A stretch of DNA of 64,000 nucleotides from Nitratireductor aestuarii (GTDB lineage Bacteria > Pseudomonadota > Alphaproteobacteria > Rhizobiales > Rhizobiaceae). The stretch covers positions 124,001 to 188,000 of the forward strand of contig NZ_BMIF01000004.1 of assembly GCF_014641695.1 (NCBI RefSeq), read 5' to 3'. Both the position numbers and the translations under genes were made by a program. This document shows, in pieces, positions 20,823-29,703 of this stretch. Every line of letters begins with the position of its first letter. The first letter of the stretch is position 1. The notes below the pieces were generated by a model. The model was given only the letters and a program-made list of their open reading frames with translations, was not told where the DNA came from and did not search any database.

Positions 20823-22565
20823 ATGGGTGGTAAGTCCAAGAATCGTGATAACTACGATCACAAGAACAACTACGGCGATCCGTCTCAGGAACAGGATCAG
20901 ACCCAAGATCAAACTCAAAATCAGGATCAAAACCAGTCTAGTACTTCTGAATCTGCTTCCGCAGGTCTCGGTGCTGGCCTGGGTGCAGGTCTTGGTATTG
21001 GCGCAGGCATTGGCCTTGCCGGTGCAGGTGCGGGCGCCGTTTCAGGCGCCGGTGCCGGAGCTTCCGCTGAGAGCTCAAGCGTTGGCCTGAACGCCAATGG
21101 AAACTTCAATGCGAACGGCAATTTCAATGCCAACGCAAACCTGAACGCCACTGCGGTCACGGTTGACGTCGGCATCGATCTCACCGGCTATGAACCGTCG
21201 GATGACGACTTTGCCGACATCGATCTCACCGACTCGACCATCGAGCAGATGTTCAACGTGAACTTTGAGAATGTTCTCAATGGTTCGTTGAACGGTCAGG
21301 GAAATGACGTCGGTAACGCGATCAACCAGATCGCCAACATGTCCGACGATGACTACCTGGAGAACGCAGAGGTCCGCAATGACGACGCGTTCAATCAGGA
21401 CTTCAACGTCAATGGCGGCATGGCCTTCGCATCTGACGGCATCGATGCCGGTGGTAGCGGTGGCAGCGGTGGCAGCGGTGCTGACGCAAGCGGCGGCGCT
21501 GCGCTGAACCTCGGTACGGCGACCAGCGGCGATGCAGCCGGCGGAGCAGGCACTGGCGGACCAGCCACCAGCACGGGCTTCGGCGGTCTCGGCGGCACTG
21601 GTGCGGCGAACGGCGGCTTTGGTGGTGGCAGCAGCGCCACTTCCGGAACAGCCAATGGCGGTACGGCCGACGCAGGACGCGGTGAAGGCGCTGGCGGTGG
21701 CGCCGGCGGCACCGGCCTGGGTCTCGGTCTGGGTCTCGGCCTTGGCCTTGGCGCCGGACTTGCATTGGCAGGCGCTGGCGGTGAAGGCGGCAACTCCGAT
21801 CCCTCGAACGGCGGCGACGGCGGCGATAGCGGCGACGGTACGGGCGGCGATGCCTCCGGTACTGGCGATGGCGGCGGCGCAATCGGTCTCGGCCTCGGCC
21901 TGATCGCTGATCAGGACTTCCCGATCAATGCCGGCGACGGTGGCGGTAACGGTAACTCTGCCGGAAGCGGTGCTTCTGGTGGCGCAGGCGCCGGCGGCGC
22001 AGGCGGCGCCAACACGGCTGGATACGGCGGCGCCGGCGGCGGTGCTACCGGAAGTGGCAGCGGTACCGGCATGGGCCAGGGCAACGGCGCAGGCACTGGC
22101 GGTGACGGCGGCGCAGGCGGCTCCGGCTTTGGCGGTGCAGCTACGGTTGGCGACGCCATCAGCGGCGCAGCTGCCTCGATTGGCGGCAACGGCGGCGATG
22201 CAGCTGCAGTTGGCGGCGCTGCTGGCGATGGGCTGAGTGGCGCATGGTCAACCGGCGTCGGTGGCACCGCACTGTCTGGCTGGGCAGCGAGCGGCGACGC
22301 CATCGGTGGCGCAGGCGGTCTTGCAAGCACCGGCATGGGCGGTGCTGGCGGCGACGGCGGTATCTGGGGATCGAACAACGGCGATGACGGCTTCGTCAAC
22401 GGCTACAGCACGGCAAGCGCCGATGCGATCGTCGATACGAGCGCCTTCAATCAGGAAATCGTCATGGGTGCGAACCTGATGCAGAACGCAGTCGACATGA
22501 CCATCGTCGGCGGCGACCTGACAAGCACAGTCGTAGGCGAAGACGGGGACGACGGCACAGCCTGA
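20823..22565 (+). CDS. Gly/Ala-rich low-complexity protein, candidate type I secretion substrate
   Basis: A 580-residue protein with no family I recognise. Order of segments: a polar Gln/Asp-rich head (QDQTQDQTQNQDQNQ, ~23-37); an alternating Gly/Leu/Ala run (~45-78); Asn repeats (NANGNFNANGNFNAN, ~90-104); an acidic ordered region (~115-200) with FNVNFENVLNGS and FNQDFNVNGG; and ~320 residues dominated by Gly with Ala, Ser, Thr and Asp, including GLGLGLGLGLG and many GGxGG units. The acidic tail has FNQEIVMGANLMQN and ends EDGDDGTA. There is no Sec signal or RTX nonapeptide. The start follows GAGGTTATGGAACC. It is followed by a repeat protein and an ABC/HlyD exporter pair, so export through them is inferred. 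Confidence 0.8.
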   Translation: MGGKSKNRDNYDHKNNYGDPSQEQDQTQDQTQNQDQNQSSTSESASAGLGAGLGAGLGIGAGIGLAGAGAGAVSGAGAGASAESSSVGLNANGNFNANGNFNANANLNATAVTVDVGIDLTGYEPSDDDFADIDLTDSTIEQMFNVNFENVLNGSLNGQGNDVGNAINQIANMSDDDYLENAEVRNDDAFNQDFNVNGGMAFASDGIDAGGSGGSGGSGADASGGAALNLGTATSGDAAGGAGTGGPATSTGFGGLGGTGAANGGFGGGSSATSGTANGGTADAGRGEGAGGGAGGTGLGLGLGLGLGLGAGLALAGAGGEGGNSDPSNGGDGGDSGDGTGGDASGTGDGGGAIGLGLGLIADQDFPINAGDGGGNGNSAGSGASGGAGAGGAGGANTAGYGGAGGGATGSGSGTGMGQGNGAGTGGDGGAGGSGFGGAATVGDAISGAAASIGGNGGDAAAVGGAAGDGLSGAWSTGVGGTALSGWAASGDAIGGAGGLASTGMGGAGGDGGIWGSNNGDDGFVNGYSTASADAIVDTSAFNQEIVMGANLMQNAVDMTIVGGDLTSTVVGEDGDDGTA

Positions 22566-22693
22566 TCCTGATGCCTCACTGCTGCTGAAAACATGCAAGC
22601 ATCAACAAGGAATTGCGCGGGCAACCGCGCAATTCCCGTGCAAATGACAACGATAAAAATCAGCGGGAAACACCGCTTGGGAGGACGTTGGCC

Positions 22694-24676
22694 ATGCTTT
22701 TGGACAAAACGTCGGAAGCGATTGCGCATTTCATAGGCCTGTTCGGAACTATCGTGGAAGACGCTCGCGAGCGGACTGCTTACGACGAGTTTATCGCTTC
22801 CCAAACACGGCCAGACACCGAAACCCTGCCAGAAGTCTCAGCCGAGTTTCATCACGACCATCAGCTCGTGGATTTCGTACCCGGCGTGAAATGGCAGCCC
22901 TCATCCATCAATATCGTCAAGGGTGACGTGCCCTTCCTGCCGTACCAGAACATCAAGGTCGATCTGGGACCGCAAAACCTGCAGGTCTCTCATACCATGA
23001 TGATGAAGGCGGCGGTCATGTCGAGTGGCGCCGGCGTGATACTGCCGGAGATCCCGACAGTCGGATCCGTCGCCAACTACGTCAACCAGATGATCGGCCT
23101 GTCCGACGACGACAATTTCAACGTTGGCGGAAGCGGGCTGGAGTTCAGCCCCGACGCGATCGGCGATGCACCGGTGCTGCAGCTGGCAGCCGAGGCCAGC
23201 GAATTCCTGTTCCAGGCCGGGCCCGACATTCCGGGCAATGCAGAGGCGCTGAAGGACTTTTCGGACGCGCTGATCGACTATATCGAAGCGCAAGATCCGG
23301 AGACCGCACCTGAGGGTGTGTTCGTCGCCAAGGGTATCTCGATCGAAGGTATCTTTGTAAACGGCGAGCTCGTCGAAGAGGCGCCGAACCTCGACGACTA
23401 TTTCTCGTTCAAGGACCGGTTGGACGCAGTTCCAAGCATTGACGACGAATTGCCCAACAATGCCGTTGTGACCGACGATGGAATCGCCGTTGTCGATCAA
23501 TCGGTCACGGTGGAAATGGCCCAGAACACGCTGGTAAACAGCGCCGTGGTGAACAGTCTGTGGACCGGCGGCGTGGTGATGGCCGTGCTAGGCGACCATA
23601 CCGAGCTCAATGTCATCTCGCAGGTCAACGCCTACGCGGATCAGGATTCCGTCAGCGGCCTGCTCGATAGCTGGGCCACTTCGGGCAAAAGCACCGAGAC
23701 ATTCAACATCGCTCATTTCGACCGGACGGACCCAGGCGAAGGGACCAGCGGCACAGCTACCGGATCCTTCCCGTCAAACTGGGTCGTGACCGAAGTGGAA
23801 GGCGATCTGCTGATCGTCAACTGGCTGCAGCAGATTACCTTCATGACCGACAATGACATCGGCATCGCTTCGTCTTCCGGCGTCACCAGCATGATCTATT
23901 CCGGGCAGAACACCGGCGTAAACACCATCGATATCTACGAGCTGGGCTTTGCCTACGATCTCATCGTGATTGGCGGTTCTGTCTACGATATCAATGTGAT
24001 CCAGCAGATGAACGTCCTCTACGACAACGACATGATCGGTGCGGTGGACGGTTTCCATACCTCGGGATCAGGACAGTACGACACGTCCGGCAACCTGCTG
24101 TGGAATGAGGCGTATATCCATAATATCGGCGGCCAATACGAGGCGATGTCGGACGACTACCGCGAGGCCGTCACGGGCATGACCAATGGCGACCATTCGG
24201 TCAACGCTCTGGCGTCCGACCCGGCCTTTGCGGGTTCCGGGCCGCTGCGCGTGCTCTACATCGACGGTGACATGATCAACGTCCAGTATATCCGCCAGAC
24301 GAACATGCTCGGCGATGCGGATCAGCTGGCGCTCGCCATGCACAAATCCGGAATGTTCGAGAATAGCGACTGGACCATCTCGACGGGCAACAACGCGCTC
24401 GTCAATCTTGCCGCGATCAACGACCTGGATTCACTCGGCACGACCTATGTCGGCGGCAATCAATACTCGCAAGAGCTGCTTGTGCAGGCAGATATCATCA
24501 GCACGTCGCCCGAGGGCGTCGGCTGGCAGAATGCGGACGCGCTCGTCAACGAGGCCGTGGCCTTCCTGAGCGACGCTCTTGAGGATAGCACCGCGCGAGA
24601 CACCGTCATCGGAACTCCTAACGACATCATTCCCTACGATCAGCACGGCGATGGGGTGCAAAGCATGCTGGGCTAA
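22694..24676 (+). CDS. Repeat protein of unknown function, candidate type I secretion substrate
   Basis: A 660-residue acidic protein with no recognised domain. The ATG at 22694 is preferred over the upstream open frame because GGGAGG lies nine bases before it. Residues ~1-270 include a helical start (SEAIAHFIGLFG) and an acidic region. Residues ~290-610 carry at least five imperfect copies of a motif near NVIxQxNxxxDxD, for example LNVISQVNAYADQD, VNWLQQITFMTDND, INVIQQMNVLYDND and VQYIRQTNMLGDAD, spaced by Gly/Ser/Thr-rich segments. This suggests a beta-solenoid or related repeat fold. The tail is acidic (DQHGDGVQSMLG). The FNQ/MQN-type motifs are shared with the Gly-rich protein upstream. 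No N-terminal signal peptide. Confidence 0.8.
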   Translation: MLLDKTSEAIAHFIGLFGTIVEDARERTAYDEFIASQTRPDTETLPEVSAEFHHDHQLVDFVPGVKWQPSSINIVKGDVPFLPYQNIKVDLGPQNLQVSHTMMMKAAVMSSGAGVILPEIPTVGSVANYVNQMIGLSDDDNFNVGGSGLEFSPDAIGDAPVLQLAAEASEFLFQAGPDIPGNAEALKDFSDALIDYIEAQDPETAPEGVFVAKGISIEGIFVNGELVEEAPNLDDYFSFKDRLDAVPSIDDELPNNAVVTDDGIAVVDQSVTVEMAQNTLVNSAVVNSLWTGGVVMAVLGDHTELNVISQVNAYADQDSVSGLLDSWATSGKSTETFNIAHFDRTDPGEGTSGTATGSFPSNWVVTEVEGDLLIVNWLQQITFMTDNDIGIASSSGVTSMIYSGQNTGVNTIDIYELGFAYDLIVIGGSVYDINVIQQMNVLYDNDMIGAVDGFHTSGSGQYDTSGNLLWNEAYIHNIGGQYEAMSDDYREAVTGMTNGDHSVNALASDPAFAGSGPLRVLYIDGDMINVQYIRQTNMLGDADQLALAMHKSGMFENSDWTISTGNNALVNLAAINDLDSLGTTYVGGNQYSQELLVQADIISTSPEGVGWQNADALVNEAVAFLSDALEDSTARDTVIGTPNDIIPYDQHGDGVQSMLG

Positions 24677-24743
24677 GCCGGTGCGTTTCCGAACGCATCG
24701 GGACGATTGCATGATTGCAGACTGATCTCCAAGAGGCGCAAAA

Positions 24744-27155
24744 ATGTCGGAAAAGAGTATCGACGCCAGTAATATGCGTGGTGCACAGAATGGTGTTTCG
24801 AAGGCATCGGGACAGTCGCTCACGGATGCTCTGAAGGCCATCGAGCCGGAGATCGAGCAGGAGCTGGCAAGCCTAGACAGCGCATTGAGCGAGCTGCAGG
24901 ATGCGGCGACGGTTGACCGCATCAGCATGGCCGCGAAGCGCATTCCGCCGATGGTTGCACGACCTCAATCAGCTGCGCAAACGCAAGCAGTTCGACAACC
25001 GGCCCCAGCACCAGTCGTCTCCCTTAACCCCAAAGCCAGCCCAACTGTCAGCGCCACTCCCGCAAAACCCGCCGCAGCCGCCCGCCCGGCCTCCGCACAG
25101 ATGGCTGCGGTAGCTGACAAGCAACAGGTGCGGACAGAGCCCCCTCCCCAAGCGCAGCCAACGCCAGCGGCAAAGCCTGCCTTCACAATCGTGGAGCCAG
25201 TGAAAGCCGAGGCGGCACCGGTCCGGCCTGTTCATGAGGCAGAGCCGGTAGGACCCGCAGCACGAACTGAGCCGGTCGAGACGAAACGGCAGGTGAAAGG
25301 TCTTGTCACCATTGACGGCGACAATGGGCCAATTCCGGCACGGCCCAAACCGGTCCCCGCCAATGGAGGCGGTGGCGGCAGTGACGGTGGTGGTCCTGCC
25401 ACCAAGGCAGCCTTCCACCAGCGTCTGACTCCGGTGGAGTTCACCGCAAGCCTCAAGACGGCCGTGAAGACGATCCGGCACAATCTGGCAATCGTGATGT
25501 TGTTCACCATCGCCTGTAACGTGCTGGTCCTGGCGATCCCGATCTATCTGTTCCAGATATCCGATCGCGTGCTGACGAGCCGCTCGCTCGATACGCTGAT
25601 CATGCTCACAATCGTCATCGTCGGCGCCATCTTCCTGCAGGCGGCCTTTGACGCCGTGCGGCGCATGATCCTGATGCGGACGGCCGTCGAATTCGCAGCC
25701 CAGCTGGGCGCCCCGGTGCTCAGTGCTGCAGCGCGCGCCTCGCTCCACAGCAACGGCAAGGAATACCAGACGCTCGGAGACCTGCAGCAGGTTCGCTCGT
25801 TCCTCGTGTCGCGCACCCTGCTCTCTTTCCTCGATGCGCCGATGGCGCCGCTCTTCGTTGTGGCCGTGTTCCTGATCCACCCGCATCTCGGCTGGCTCGT
25901 GGTGCTGACCGGCGTCATTCTGCTGGTGGTGACGCTCCTAAACCAGCGCGCCACCGCAAAGCCGTTTGGGGAGGCGAATACGGCGCAGGTCAAGGCGAAC
26001 CTGCACCTCGATTCCATGTCGCGAAACTCGCAGATCATCAATGCGCTGGCAATGATCCCGGAGGCTGTCGGCATCTGGGGCAAGGATACGGCGAATTCGC
26101 TGACACAGCAGGTGTTGGCGCAGGATCGAAACGTGCTGTTCGCCTCCATCTCCAAGGCCGCCCGCCTGCTCACCCAGGTGGCGATGCTTGGATGGGGCGC
26201 CTATCTCGCCATCGAAGGCGAGATCACCGGCGGCATGGTCATCGCATCATCGATCATCGGCGGGCGGGCGCTTGCCCCGATTGAGGGCGCGATCGAGGGC
26301 TGGAACCAGTTCAGCCAATCGCGCGCGGCCTATAATCGCGTGGCGAACCTGCTTACGTCTTCGCCGTTGAACTTCGAGCGGCTGAAGTTGCCGAAGCCCG
26401 AAGGCAGGCTGGACGTGGAGCGGCTGCTCTATGTTCCGCAGGGAACCAAGCGCGTGGTGCTCAACGGCGTGACATTCGCACTGAAGCCGGGCGAGTCGCT
26501 TGCCATCATCGGCAATTCCGGTGCGGGCAAAACGACGCTCGGCAAGATGCTGGTGGGCTCCATCCTGCCCACGTCCGGCAACGTGCGGCTGGACCTGATG
26601 GACCTGCGCAACTGGGATCACCGCCAGTTCGGCGAAAACATCGGCTATCTGCCGCAGGACGTGCAGCTCTTCCCCGGCACCATCAAGGCGAACATCGCCC
26701 GTATGCGGCCTGACGCGACGGACGCGGAGATCTACGAGGCTGCAAAGCTTGCCGACGTCCACGAGATGATTGCCAACCTTCCGCATGGCTATGAAACGGT
26801 GGTTGCTTCGGACGGCTCGCCGCTCTCCGGCGGTCAGAAGCAGCGCATCGCGCTTGCCCGCGCCTTCTTCGGAAGCCCGCGTTTCGTCGTGCTGGACGAA
26901 CCGAACTCAAACCTCGACAGCGCAGGCGACATGGCGCTGATGCGAGCACTCGGCCACGCGAAGAAGAACAACATCACCGTCGTGACCATTACCCAGCGGC
27001 CGTCGCTCCTGCAGCAGGTCGACAAGGTGCTGCTGCTGGTCAACGGCACCGTCGCCCTCTTTGGCGCACGCAACGAGGTGATGCAGGCACTGGCGAACCG
27101 CGGCATGCCGCTTGATGCCGGTACCGGCTCCTTCGGCCATCAACAGATCGAGTGA
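24744..27155 (+). CDS. Type I secretion ABC exporter (PrtD-like) with long N-terminal extension
   Basis: A permease-ATPase of 803 residues, about 220 longer than typical PrtD/HlyB-type exporters. Residues 1-65 are helical and acidic, ~66-205 are Pro/Ala-rich and probably disordered, and ~207-217 are a Gly stretch. The membrane domain starts near 240 (IVMLFTIACNVLVLAIPIYLF). The nucleotide-binding domain has Walker A GNSGAGKTT near residue 590, signature LSGGQKQR and Walker B FVVLDEPNSNLD. AGAGGCGCAAAA precedes the ATG. It is directly upstream of the HlyD-like gene and downstream of two repetitive proteins. No C39 peptidase is present. An outer-membrane TolC-like channel is not in the window. 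Confidence 0.93.
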   Translation: MSEKSIDASNMRGAQNGVSKASGQSLTDALKAIEPEIEQELASLDSALSELQDAATVDRISMAAKRIPPMVARPQSAAQTQAVRQPAPAPVVSLNPKASPTVSATPAKPAAAARPASAQMAAVADKQQVRTEPPPQAQPTPAAKPAFTIVEPVKAEAAPVRPVHEAEPVGPAARTEPVETKRQVKGLVTIDGDNGPIPARPKPVPANGGGGGSDGGGPATKAAFHQRLTPVEFTASLKTAVKTIRHNLAIVMLFTIACNVLVLAIPIYLFQISDRVLTSRSLDTLIMLTIVIVGAIFLQAAFDAVRRMILMRTAVEFAAQLGAPVLSAAARASLHSNGKEYQTLGDLQQVRSFLVSRTLLSFLDAPMAPLFVVAVFLIHPHLGWLVVLTGVILLVVTLLNQRATAKPFGEANTAQVKANLHLDSMSRNSQIINALAMIPEAVGIWGKDTANSLTQQVLAQDRNVLFASISKAARLLTQVAMLGWGAYLAIEGEITGGMVIASSIIGGRALAPIEGAIEGWNQFSQSRAAYNRVANLLTSSPLNFERLKLPKPEGRLDVERLLYVPQGTKRVVLNGVTFALKPGESLAIIGNSGAGKTTLGKMLVGSILPTSGNVRLDLMDLRNWDHRQFGENIGYLPQDVQLFPGTIKANIARMRPDATDAEIYEAAKLADVHEMIANLPHGYETVVASDGSPLSGGQKQRIALARAFFGSPRFVVLDEPNSNLDSAGDMALMRALGHAKKNNITVVTITQRPSLLQQVDKVLLLVNGTVALFGARNEVMQALANRGMPLDAGTGSFGHQQIE

Positions 27156-27160
27156 ATGCG

Positions 27161-28498
27161 ATGTCTGACCTGACTCAAGCCACTGCAAGTGACTGGTATG
27201 CGGATGTGCCCCGTTCCATCCGCAAGCCGACCCTGATCGGAATGGCGCTCCTCGTGTTCTGCTTCGGTGGGTTCGGCCTTTGGGCGTTCAGCGCGCCGCT
27301 GGCAGCCGCGGTCATATCGCAGGGGCGCTTCGTCGCCACCGGTCAGAACAAGATCGTCCAGCACTATGAAGGCGGTATCATCCAGCACATCCTCGCCCGC
27401 GAAGGCGACCAGGTGGAGGCGGACCAGCCTCTGATCAAGCTCGACGAAACCGCAGCACGTGCCCGGCAGAAGCAGCTCTACCTGCGGCGTGTGCGGCTTG
27501 AAACCGTGGAAGCACGGCTCAAGGCGCAGATCTCCGATGCAGCCACGTTCGAAGTGCCCGCTTCCATCGCTGCAGTCATGAGCGATCCGGAAATAGCGGC
27601 CATGGTCGAGTCCCAGCAACTCGCGTTCCAGGTGTGGCGCGAAAAGCTCAACAACGAGACGAGCATGCTGGAGCAGAGCATCAGGTCGCTGGAGTTCCGG
27701 GCAAACGGCTATGCCCAGCATGAGAAGTCGATGCGGGACCAGCTCGAGCTCTTCAACAAGGAGCTGGAAGGCAAACAGAGCCTGTTGAAGCGTGGCCTGC
27801 TGCGGGCGACCGAAGTGATGGCCTTGCAGCGGGCAATCGCTCAGGCGCTCGGGCAACTCGGCCAGCTCGGCGCGCAGGTTTCGGAAACCCAGGCGCAGAT
27901 CGTGCGCTATCAGCGCGAGATCGAGCAGGCCAAGGGCGTTCAGCGGGAAGCCGCCCTCAGCGAGTTGCAGCAGGTGCAGGGCGAACTCGACACCGTGCGC
28001 GAGCAGGAATACGAGGCGAACAGCGTGCTGCGCCGCGCCACCATCGACGCGCCGGTGGCCGGTACGGTCGTACGCTCCTACTATCATACCGCCGGAGGCG
28101 TCATCGAGAGCGGCAAGGCTATCATGGAGATCCTGCCGGCCGACGTGCCGCTGATCATCGAAACGCAGATCAAGCGGACGGAGATCGACAATGTGCGCGT
28201 CGGTCAGGCTGCCAGCGTGCGCCTCGTGGCGCTCAACCAACGCACCACGCCAGTGCTGAATGGCAAGGTGTTCTATGTTTCAGCGGATGCGCTGCCGGCA
28301 GCACAGACGGCGCCCGGTCAGGAATTCTATGTCGCGCGCATCGAGCTTCCCGCCTCAGAGTTGAGCCGCGTCCATGGCTTCCATCCGACGCCCGGCATGC
28401 CTGCAGAGGTGCTGATCCAGACGGCGGAACGCACGTTCTTCAGCTATCTCGTGAAGCCTGTAATGGATTCCATGTCCCGCGCGTTTACCGAGCAATAG
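27161..28498 (+). CDS. Type I secretion membrane fusion protein, HlyD/PrtE-like
   Basis: A 445-residue adaptor: a cytoplasmic N-terminus, one transmembrane helix at ~25-45 (IGMALLVFCFGGFGLWAFSA), a lipoyl half (IVQHYEGGIIQHILAREGDQV), a long coiled coil (~90-265), the second lipoyl half (ATIDAPVAGTVV) and a beta-barrel region. This is the standard layout of PrtE/HlyD proteins that link an ABC exporter to TolC. The frame is open from a GTG at 27152; the ATG at 27161 gives MSDLTQ. It follows the exporter gene by five bases. Confidence 0.92.
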   Translation: MSDLTQATASDWYADVPRSIRKPTLIGMALLVFCFGGFGLWAFSAPLAAAVISQGRFVATGQNKIVQHYEGGIIQHILAREGDQVEADQPLIKLDETAARARQKQLYLRRVRLETVEARLKAQISDAATFEVPASIAAVMSDPEIAAMVESQQLAFQVWREKLNNETSMLEQSIRSLEFRANGYAQHEKSMRDQLELFNKELEGKQSLLKRGLLRATEVMALQRAIAQALGQLGQLGAQVSETQAQIVRYQREIEQAKGVQREAALSELQQVQGELDTVREQEYEANSVLRRATIDAPVAGTVVRSYYHTAGGVIESGKAIMEILPADVPLIIETQIKRTEIDNVRVGQAASVRLVALNQRTTPVLNGKVFYVSADALPAAQTAPGQEFYVARIELPASELSRVHGFHPTPGMPAEVLIQTAERTFFSYLVKPVMDSMSRAFTEQ

Positions 28499-28658
28499 CC
28501 GTCGCGCAGATATTGGTCAGCGGCAGTACTGTTGCCGTTGACCACCGTAAGCTTTGAGAATAGACCAGCCTCCGAGTTTGGTGACGGGAGGCGCTGATAC
28601 ATGACGCTAAGACGACCCTTCAATGGAACGGCTTCTCCGTCCGGGTTGCAGGCGTCAG

Positions 28659-29219
28659 ATGTCGAATAGGAAAACGGATTTCAAACTCATCGACGGCGGC
28701 TTCAACTTCCTGGCCGCGATCTGCCTCATCAGTGGTCTTTTCGTTTTCTGGTTTTACGGCCTCCCCGGCGTTCTCTCAGCCCTACGGACTGCAGCTGGCG
28801 ACTCCCTCTTCATCATCCCGCTCATTGCTCTCGGCGTTACCATCGGCGCTCTTCTGACATCGCTGGTGCCAAACGAGATCGTTGCCCGCCATCTCGGACG
28901 ACAGGCGGGGTTCAGAGCGATCGTACTTTCGAGCGTCATCGGATCGATCATGCCGGGCGGCCCGTTTGTGGCATTTCCGATCATCGTTGCCCTGGGCGGA
29001 GCAGGCGCCAGCGTCGGCTCGCTGATCGCTTTTCTCACCGCATGGTCGGCGGTCGGCGTGCACCGGCTGCTGGTCTGGGAAATCCCGTTTATGGGCGCTG
29101 AGTTCGGCACGCTCCGTTTCGTCTGCAGCATCCCGATCCCGATCATTGCGGGGGTCGTGGCCAACAAGCTTTCCGACAACGTCCGGGCGCTTCGCATGGA
29201 TTGGGAGAAGCGACATTGA
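28659..29219 (+). CDS. Membrane permease half, first of a pair
   Basis: A membrane protein of 186 residues with about five hydrophobic segments and a GSIMPGGPFVAFPII loop. The PGGP loop and helix pattern resemble half of a DUF318/ArsP-like or nucleoside-recognition (Gate) permease. The ATG at 28659 is preferred to 28623 because it gives a short polar N-terminus. The following gene encodes a second half with an equivalent VIPGGPILTFPLA loop in the same reading frame, only 18 bases on. Substrate unknown. Confidence 0.65.
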   Translation: MSNRKTDFKLIDGGFNFLAAICLISGLFVFWFYGLPGVLSALRTAAGDSLFIIPLIALGVTIGALLTSLVPNEIVARHLGRQAGFRAIVLSSVIGSIMPGGPFVAFPIIVALGGAGASVGSLIAFLTAWSAVGVHRLLVWEIPFMGAEFGTLRFVCSIPIPIIAGVVANKLSDNVRALRMDWEKRH

Positions 29220-29237
29220 CCTCGTCGGTAGCATTTC

Positions 29238-29702
29238 GTGATCCTTCTGGCTATCACGATCGCGCGCCAGCCGCAGGAACTGCCGAAGGTATTCCGGCGG
29301 GCGCGTTCGCAGCTCGTCGTGTTCGGCGTCCGCCTGCCGCTCGCGATCCTGTCGGCCGCCTTCATCTCGATGCTGGTGCCGCCTGACGCGGTGGTGCCCT
29401 ATGTGGGACCGGAAAGCGGGTTTATCGGTATTCTCGCCGCCGTGGCATTCGGGGCGGTGATCCCCGGCGGGCCAATCCTCACCTTTCCTCTCGCGCTGGT
29501 CGTATGGCGGTCGGGCGCAGGACAGGCGCAGATGATTGCGCTGCTTGCTTCGTGGTCCGTCTTTGCTGTCCACCGCATCATCAGTTACGAACTGCCGATG
29601 CTGGGCCCCCGCTTCGTCGCGCTAAAGCTCACCTCGTCCGGATGGCTACCGATCATTGCGGGACTGATCGCCATGGGTGTGCTCGCGCTCTGGCCGCAGT
29701 AG
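29238..29702 (+). CDS. Membrane permease half, second of a pair
   Basis: A membrane protein of about 155 residues beginning at a GTG, since no ATG is available before the first helix. It has the same PGGP loop as the preceding gene (GAVIPGGPILTFPLALV) and ends in a hydrophobic helix (IIAGLIAMGVLALW). The two genes are in frame and separated by 18 bases that include TGA and TAG. They are either a natural two-subunit permease or one gene interrupted by stop codons. No clear ribosome site is seen, so translational coupling is likely. Confidence 0.6.
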   Translation: MILLAITIARQPQELPKVFRRARSQLVVFGVRLPLAILSAAFISMLVPPDAVVPYVGPESGFIGILAAVAFGAVIPGGPILTFPLALVVWRSGAGQAQMIALLASWSVFAVHRIISYELPMLGPRFVALKLTSSGWLPIIAGLIAMGVLALWPQ

Positions 29703-29703
29703 G

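Noticed and set aside
20823-22565. RTX toxin or PE_PGRS-type protein
   Set aside because: No GGxGxDxUx nonapeptides and no PE domain; Gly richness alone is not evidence for either family.
28659-29702. Sequencing frameshift between the permease halves
   Set aside because: Both halves are in the same frame and two separate stop codons lie between them, so a single frameshift cannot explain the split.
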